Below, piece by piece: positions 6,283 through 10,448 of a DNA stretch of 10,448 bases (position 1 is the first letter of the stretch; every line of letters begins with the position of its first letter). The translations under genes were made by a program, and so were the position numbers. The DNA comes from Opitutia bacterium (GTDB lineage: Bacteria; Verrucomicrobiota; Verrucomicrobiae; Opitutales; UBA953): contig CANKZO010000069.1 in NCBI GenBank assembly GCA_947488485.1, positions 1 through 10,448 on the forward strand, given 5' to 3'. The notes beneath the pieces were generated by a model. That model had not been told where the DNA came from, did not search any database, and worked only from the letters and a program-made list of their open reading frames with translations.

Positions 6283-6316
6283 GCGGTTTGACACCGCTCG
6301 CCACGGGGGTTCGACT
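6283..6316 (+). promoter_or_regulatory. Candidate promoter with inverted repeat in the ruvX/MoeB divergent gap
   Basis: The 74-nt gap between the divergent genes holds TTGACA (6288-6293), a perfect -35 box. A 17-nt spacer and TCGACT (6311-6316) follow, a weak -10 with 3 of 6 bases. Transcription would start around 6322-6323, right at ATG 6323, giving a leaderless or nearly leaderless mRNA; the absence of any Shine-Dalgarno sequence agrees with this. A perfect inverted repeat GCGGT-TTGAC-ACCGC (6283-6297) is centred on the -35 and could bind a dimeric regulator. Both calls are inference from short matches. Confidence 0.35.
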
Positions 6317-6322
6317 GTCGGC

Positions 6323-7471
6323 ATGTCCGCGGACCAGCGCCTGAGCGACCATGAGAGGGCCTTGTACTCCCGGCAGATTCGTCTGCCCGGGGTGGGGGAG
6401 TCCGGTCAGTTGCGCCTGCGGGAGGCCAAGGTGCTCATCCTCGGCGCCGGCGGGCTCGGTTCGCCGGTCGGGCTGTATCTGGCGGCGGCCGGGGTCGGAC
6501 TCATCGGCATCGCCGACCCGGACAAGGTCGAGATCTCGAACCTGCACCGCCAGATCCTCCACGGCTTCGATACTTTGGGTCTGCCGAAGACGGTTTCCGC
6601 GGCCGAGGCTCTCGGTGAGATCAACCCCGGCCTCAAGGTCGCCTTGCACCCCGAAGGCTTTACGGTCGAAAACGCCGCCGACCTCGTCGCGCGGTATGAT
6701 CTCGTCATCGACGGTACCGATAATTTCGCGACGCGCTTCCTCGCCGCCGACGCCTGCGTGCTCGGCCAGCGTCCGTTGGTCCATGGCAGCGTCCTCCGCG
6801 CCAACGGCCAAGTCGGCGTTTTCCTGCCGGGGGCCGGTTGCTACCGTTGTCTCTATCCGGTCATTCCGGACGCCGCCTCGGTGCCGACTTGCGCCGATGC
6901 CGGCGTCTTCGGCGCGACCTGTGGCGTCATCGGCTCTTGGATGGCCTCCGAAGCCATCGCGCTGCTCCTCGGCCAGCGGAACCAGTCCCGGCTTCTCGTG
7001 GTCGATGTCGAAGCCGGCACCTCCCGCCGCCTGGCGCTCGCTCCCGATCCAGCCTGCCCGTGCTGTGGCGCCACCCCCACGATCCGCAGCCTCGAAAAGA
7101 GCGCTTACGCGCCCGTCGTCTGTCCGACCCCTTCTCCCGCCATGTCCGAAACCCCGCTCGAAATCTCCGTCGAAGAAGCCAGCCGCCTCTTGGCCGGCCC
7201 GAACCCGCCCGTCCTTTTGGACGTCCGCGAAACCGATGAATATGCGGTCTGCCGCATCGAGGGCTCCCGGCTGATCCCGATGAACACCGTCCCGACCCGC
7301 TTGGCGGAGATCCCCGCGGACGCCTGGGTCTTGGTCCAGTGCCATCACGGCGGCCGGAGCATGCGGGTCACCCAGTTCCTGCGTTCCAAGGGCTTCACCC
7401 GTGTCAGTAACCTCCAGGGCGGCATCGACGCCTGGTCCCTCAAGGTCGACCCCAAGGTGCCCCGCTACTAA
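6323..7471 (+). CDS. moeB: MoeB/ThiF-type adenylyltransferase fused to a rhodanese domain
   Basis: A 382-residue E1-like enzyme that adenylates the C-terminal Gly of a ubiquitin-like sulfur carrier (MoaD or ThiS type), with its own rhodanese domain to supply sulfur. The E1 part (about 1-255) shows the nucleotide loop GAGGLGSP (41-48), DPDKVEISNLHRQ (65-77), LGLPK (85-89; K89), GTDNFATR (131-138), and two zinc-binding CxxC pairs, C173/C176 and C245/C248. A PTC (C190) lies where the family's thioester-forming Cys is expected. The rhodanese part (about 278-382) has LLDVRETDEY (298-307) and the active loop C340-HHGGRS. A linker rich in Ala, Pro and Ser joins them. The start at ATG 6323 has no Shine-Dalgarno sequence. 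No moaD, thiS or other molybdopterin or thiamine gene lies in the window, so the partner pathway is open. Confidence 0.9.
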   Translation: MSADQRLSDHERALYSRQIRLPGVGESGQLRLREAKVLILGAGGLGSPVGLYLAAAGVGLIGIADPDKVEISNLHRQILHGFDTLGLPKTVSAAEALGEINPGLKVALHPEGFTVENAADLVARYDLVIDGTDNFATRFLAADACVLGQRPLVHGSVLRANGQVGVFLPGAGCYRCLYPVIPDAASVPTCADAGVFGATCGVIGSWMASEAIALLLGQRNQSRLLVVDVEAGTSRRLALAPDPACPCCGATPTIRSLEKSAYAPVVCPTPSPAMSETPLEISVEEASRLLAGPNPPVLLDVRETDEYAVCRIEGSRLIPMNTVPTRLAEIPADAWVLVQCHHGGRSMRVTQFLRSKGFTRVSNLQGGIDAWSLKVDPKVPRY

Positions 7472-7523
7472 GGAGACAAGGCTTGCCCAGTCCCGCCCGC
7501 TATTCTTTTATCTCCCATACATC

Positions 7524-8135
7524 ATGAAGCGTCTCACCTTCCTTCTCGCCCTTTCCGCCTTCCTCGTGGGTTGCACCTCCCGCATCCCTGCCGGTTTCCA
7601 GCCCCTGTCCTCGGGTAACGGTGGCAGCGGTTTCAGTGGCGAAACCCTCGACACCCGTCCGACTGGTTACGACGCCATGGCCAACGCCATCCGTAACGGA
7701 AATATCCCGCCCGAGGCCATCCTCGCCACGGTCTACTTCGACTTCGACCGCTACAACGTCTCGGCCTCCGAGCGTGGCAAGCTCGACGCCGTCGCCGCCC
7801 GCGTCAAGGGCACCAAGGTGATCATCGCCGGCTACACCGACACTTTCGGCACTGAAGAGTACAACCTCGGTCTCTCCGACCGTCGCGCCCAGTCCGTCCG
7901 CGATTACCTCGTCGGCCTCGGCGCCAATCAGGCCAACAGCGAGATCATGGCCCTCGGTTCGCAGCAGGCTGACAAGTCTGCCGCGGGTCGTCAGTCCGGC
8001 GCCAAGGATCGTAAGGCGATCGTCGTCGACGTGAACTACGGTGGCGCCGCGACGGCCAGCCGCCCGGCTAGCCGTCCCGCCGCCGCTCCGGCGCCCGCCG
8101 CTGGTGCCGCGCCGGCTCCGGTCAGCGCTCTCTGA
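7524..8135 (+). CDS. OmpA/Pal-like peptidoglycan-binding lipoprotein
   Basis: A 203-residue outer-membrane lipoprotein that likely ties the envelope to peptidoglycan. The signal peptide MKRLTFLLALSAFLVGC ends in lipobox LVGC with lipidated Cys17; Thr18 at +2 favours the outer membrane. Residues 18-65 form a Gly- and Ser-rich spacer. The OmpA C-terminal domain (about 66-172) starts with ATVYFDFDRYNVS, then GYTDTFGTEEYNLGLSDRRA, in which Asp106 and Arg121 are 15 apart, matching the pair that binds diaminopimelate in the family. The tail (about 173-203) is low-complexity Ala/Pro with a tandem ASRP and is unusual after an OmpA domain. ATG 7524 is chosen because the signal peptide begins there, although the frame is open from 7401. 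It lies 52 nt after the MoeB-like gene; TATTCT at 7501-7506 could be a -10 box but has no good -35. Confidence 0.88.
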   Translation: MKRLTFLLALSAFLVGCTSRIPAGFQPLSSGNGGSGFSGETLDTRPTGYDAMANAIRNGNIPPEAILATVYFDFDRYNVSASERGKLDAVAARVKGTKVIIAGYTDTFGTEEYNLGLSDRRAQSVRDYLVGLGANQANSEIMALGSQQADKSAAGRQSGAKDRKAIVVDVNYGGAATASRPASRPAAAPAPAAGAAPAPVSAL

Positions 8136-8156
8136 GCCTGATTCGATCGCAAGCAG

Positions 8157-8183
8157 AAGGCCCGCCATTCGGCGGGCCTTTTT
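8157..8183 (+). terminator. Strong rho-independent terminator after the lipoprotein gene
   Basis: A perfect 10-bp inverted repeat, AAGGCCCGCC and GGCGGGCCTT, surrounds a 4-nt ATTC loop and ends in a run of five T (8179-8183). It begins 22 nt after the lipoprotein stop codon and lies before the convergent DsbD stop at 8206. On the minus strand the hairpin is equally strong but is followed by only two T, so it works mainly for plus-strand transcripts. Confidence 0.93.
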
Positions 8184-8205
8184 GTTGGTCTGTATCGGCG
8201 GACGC

Positions 8206-10236
8206 TCAGGGCAGCGTCGCGTAGAGGTAGGCGAGCGTGCCGATGAACAGCGCACCGGAGGTCAGCTTCGCCGTCAGACGTTCGCGATCGGTGCGATGCA
8301 GGGCGCCCCAGCGTCCGAGCACCCAGCAAGCCGTGGCGATGAACGCGAGGCCCAGCGAAGCGTCACGCACCCAGCCTGCGTCCTCGACGAGTGCGTTGAG
8401 CACCCAGAGCAGGTAGAGCGCGTAGCCGAAGAGCGGGAACGACATGCCTTGCTTCAAAGATTCCATCCATTCGCCGGGTCGGGGCAGCATCGCCGCGAGG
8501 CGCGGGAAGACCGACAGCAGGAGGTAAGGCAAGGCCATGCCGAGTCCGATGACGGTGAAGAAGAGCAGCGTCTCGGCGGTCGACCGATCCTTGTCCAAGG
8601 CGAAGCCGAGGGCTGCGCCTAGGCCGGGAGCAGTGCAAGGCGTCGCGACCACCGTGGCGAGCACGCCGGAAAGGAAGGTCGCGGTCCGTCCTTCGCCGTC
8701 GCCGGCCGAGACGCCGCCGAGGCCGGTGCCGATCTCGAACACGCCGGCAAGGCTGAGACCGAGGACGATCATGAGCACGCAGGTGCCGAGCACGAAGCCC
8801 GGCGACTGCATCTGGAAGCCCCAGCCGACGGAGGATCCGCCGGACTTGAGTCCGATGATGAGCAGGGCGAGCACGAGGAAGCTGGCGATGACGCCGGCGG
8901 AATAAAGCAGGCCATTGAGGACCACGGTGCGGCGCGAGGCGCCGGCTTCCTTGGCGAAGCCGAGCACCTTCAGCCCGATCATCGGGAAGACGCACGGCAT
9001 CAGGTTGAGGAGGACGCCACCGCCGAAAGCCAGGAGCATCCAGATGAAGAACGAATGCGTCGTGGTCTCGGCCTGATAGGCCTTGCCTTCGCTGACCGAC
9101 TTCAGGGCCGCCAGCACTTCGGTGCCCGTGAGCGCTTCGGAGAGGATCGCCGGCGGTTGGCCGGCTTTGAGGAAGACGTTAAGAGGGATGCCGGTGCGGC
9201 CGTATTTGCCGAGCTCCTGCGCGATGACCTCGTCCTTCTTGGTCCAGTCGGCCTTGAGCATGACCACGCCGGCGGACGAAAGAGCCTGGGCGACGTCGAC
9301 CTGCGTGTAGACGCGCTTGTTGATCTGGCAGGTGGCGCACCAGCGCGCGGTGAAATCGACGTAGACCGTCTTGCCTTCGGCGAGGGCCTTGGCCTGCGCT
9401 TCCGGCGACCACGGCTGCCATTCGCCGGAGGTCTTCGTCGGCGTGGCCGCCGGACCGGGCGCGGCTTTGGCCGGCGCGCCGCCGAGCACCGCCTTGATGT
9501 CCACGAAGCCGCCGTCGGCCGCCCGCGTGGTGAAGATCAGCTCGCCGGAATCCAGCTTCTCCGTGGCGTCGGCCAGTTCGAAGACGACCTTGCCGCCGGC
9601 CTGCTTCTGCTTAGCCGTCGCGGTCGGGGCGACGAAGCCGCGTTCCGGGAACCACGTCTGCGGGAGTTTCTCGCCGGCCGGCACGGCGACCGTGAGCGAC
9701 TTGCCGTCGCTCGTCGCGGTCGTGGTGAGGCGTGCGCGGAGCGCCGGATAGAGTTTCGGGTCGTATTTATAAGCGACATTCCCCCCGCCCACCTGGACGG
9801 TCAGTTCGACCTGCTTGTCGTGCGGCCAGCAGCCGGAGTCGTCGCACTCGAGCCATTCGGCTTTGCCCTTGAAGGTCAGCTTACCTTTGGCGCCGGCCGG
9901 GACGGCCACTTCCATGAGCAGCAAGGTTTCGTCCTCGTAGACGAAGTTATAGACGCCGGATTGGTCGAGCATCTTGGGGCCGGGCCAGACGAAACTCCCG
10001 ACGGTGGTGCCGGACTTCTCCTGCCATTCGACCGTGGGGGACTGACCGGCGTCGCCTGGGTTCTTCCAGTAGATGTGGAAGTGCGGGTCGCAGCGGAAGC
10101 GCATCGCGATCAGCGCCTTTTCGCCCGGGCGGATATCGGGGGTCAGGTTGACCAGGTCGACCTTGGTCCGGACGGCGGCCGCGAGGTCGCCGAACAGGCT
10201 AAGGAGCGAGAGCAGACCGAGGGCAAGGAGTCTCAT
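8206..10236 (-). CDS. dsbD: DsbD-type thiol:disulfide interchange protein with internal thioredoxin domain
   Basis: A 676-residue inner-membrane protein that should carry electrons from the cytoplasm to periplasmic disulfides. Order of parts: signal peptide (1-21); DsbD-alpha-like periplasmic region with C131-DDSG-C136; a region to about 270 ending in an Ala/Pro linker; a thioredoxin-like domain (about 275-385) with W299-C300-A-T-C303 and cis-Pro in TGIPLNVF (348-355); then about eight membrane helices from 397 on. The helices hold the redox pair C415 (NLMPCVFPMIGLKVL) and C534 (ATPCTAPGLG). Nothing but a few residues follows the last helix. In classical DsbD the thioredoxin domain is C-terminal, after the membrane core, so the order here is permuted. 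ATG 10236 is chosen for its signal peptide and a good RBS; the frame opens at 10281 without either. The partial gene upstream is 50 nt away. Confidence 0.9.
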   Translation of the reverse strand: MRLLALGLLSLLSLFGDLAAAVRTKVDLVNLTPDIRPGEKALIAMRFRCDPHFHIYWKNPGDAGQSPTVEWQEKSGTTVGSFVWPGPKMLDQSGVYNFVYEDETLLLMEVAVPAGAKGKLTFKGKAEWLECDDSGCWPHDKQVELTVQVGGGNVAYKYDPKLYPALRARLTTTATSDGKSLTVAVPAGEKLPQTWFPERGFVAPTATAKQKQAGGKVVFELADATEKLDSGELIFTTRAADGGFVDIKAVLGGAPAKAAPGPAATPTKTSGEWQPWSPEAQAKALAEGKTVYVDFTARWCATCQINKRVYTQVDVAQALSSAGVVMLKADWTKKDEVIAQELGKYGRTGIPLNVFLKAGQPPAILSEALTGTEVLAALKSVSEGKAYQAETTTHSFFIWMLLAFGGGVLLNLMPCVFPMIGLKVLGFAKEAGASRRTVVLNGLLYSAGVIASFLVLALLIIGLKSGGSSVGWGFQMQSPGFVLGTCVLMIVLGLSLAGVFEIGTGLGGVSAGDGEGRTATFLSGVLATVVATPCTAPGLGAALGFALDKDRSTAETLLFFTVIGLGMALPYLLLSVFPRLAAMLPRPGEWMESLKQGMSFPLFGYALYLLWVLNALVEDAGWVRDASLGLAFIATACWVLGRWGALHRTDRERLTAKLTSGALFIGTLAYLYATLP

Positions 10237-10239
10237 GGG

Positions 10240-10247
10240 CCTACCTT
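10240..10247 (-). promoter_or_regulatory. Ribosome binding site of dsbD
   Basis: On the minus strand AAGGTAGG lies just before ATG 10236, with the AAGG part 7 nt away. This supports the start at 10236 over the upstream in-frame ATG at 10281, and it is the second of the two clear Shine-Dalgarno sequences in the window. Confidence 0.6.
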
Positions 10248-10286
10248 GGCCGTAAAGCCGGCCGGAAGCAAGGCGACGCACGCCCC

Positions 10287-10448
10287 TCAGCCGACCACGT
10301 GACAGGGCAGCAGGGCCGCGTCGCTCATCCCGTGGATGATCTTCTTATCCGCCGGACAGAACGTCGCCAGGATGCCCGAAAGTTCGACCGAATCGCCATC
10401 GACGAAGAAGTAGGGACAAAGGCGGACGCGCCCTTCGGCCGGCGCCAC
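10287..10448 (-). CDS. Unidentified Cys-containing protein (partial, N-terminus outside window)
   Basis: The last 53 codons of an open frame end at TGA 10289-10287; the frame is still open at the right edge. The visible part includes LCPYFFVDGDSVELSG, then ATFCPADKKIIHG, and ends SDAALLPCHVVG. It has three Cys (residues 11, 31 and 49 of the visible part), two in CP pairs, but no CxxC motif. I do not recognise the family. GTG is the very first visible codon, so a short complete protein cannot be excluded, though a longer one is likelier. Support for coding comes from the uninterrupted frame, GC-rich third positions like its neighbours, and its place 50 nt before dsbD on the same strand. It may be co-transcribed with dsbD; a redox link is only a guess. 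Confidence 0.5.
   Translation of the reverse strand: MAPAEGRVRLCPYFFVDGDSVELSGILATFCPADKKIIHGMSDAALLPCHVVG

Noticed and set aside
6179..7348. Minus-strand open frame of 389 codons opposite the MoeB-rhodanese gene
   Set aside because: It overlaps a gene with full E1 and rhodanese motifs, and the translation shows no known motif.
9055..10302. Plus-strand open frame of 415 codons opposite dsbD
   Set aside because: Composition is Arg/Gly/Leu/Ala-biased with no motif, and it lies entirely over the well-supported dsbD gene.
1..10448. Search for CRISPR arrays, insertion sequences, tRNA or rRNA genes and defence or biosynthetic clusters
   Set aside because: Reading both strands showed no regular repeats, transposase or recombinase motifs, tRNA-like folds or cluster-type genes; the window is ordinary, dense chromosome.

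Overview
The window is GC-rich, tightly packed bacterial chromosome. It holds ten protein-coding genes, two of them cut by the window edges, and no intergenic gap exceeds about 90 bases. I see no RNA gene, mobile element or CRISPR array. The signal peptides, the outer-membrane-type OmpA/Pal lipoprotein, the periplasmic DsbD and the secreted sulfatase point to a Gram-negative (diderm) organism. The sulfatase beside sugar-isomerase/mutarotase-like genes, together with sparse Shine-Dalgarno use, would suit the Planctomycetota-Verrucomicrobiota group, perhaps an Opitutae-like verrucomicrobium. That assignment is an inference and is not proven by any marker here.

Layout, left to right. (1) Positions 1-1926, minus strand: a galactose-mutarotase-like gene followed by a phosphomannose-isomerase-like cupin gene that runs off the left edge, probably a sugar-processing pair. 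(2) Positions 2017-3742, plus strand: a small glutaredoxin-like gene, then a secreted type I sulfatase. (3) Positions 3743-6248, minus strand: ruvX (yqgF) and truA, only 1 nt apart, then a HupE/UreJ-2-type membrane protein. The HupE-like gene and the sulfatase end back to back with no base between their stop codons. (4) Positions 6323-8135, plus strand: a MoeB/ThiF-type adenylyltransferase fused to a rhodanese domain, then an OmpA/Pal-like lipoprotein that ends in a strong intrinsic terminator. (5) Positions 8206-10448, minus strand: an unidentified Cys-containing protein (partial), then a DsbD-type thiol:disulfide reductase with an unusual domain order.

Most of this is housekeeping: tRNA pseudouridylation, pre-16S rRNA processing, sulfur transfer, cell-envelope anchoring and periplasmic thiol reduction. 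The sulfatase and sugar genes hint at use of sulfated glycans. I found no clear new multi-gene system. The points most worth a second look are the DsbD with its thioredoxin domain before, not after, the membrane core, and the sulfatase whose maturation motif reads CTSSR instead of CxPxR or CxAxR. Lesser points are a Cys next to the cis-Pro in the glutaredoxin, the zero-gap convergent stops, and start regions suggesting a mix of SD-led and SD-less (possibly leaderless) initiation.
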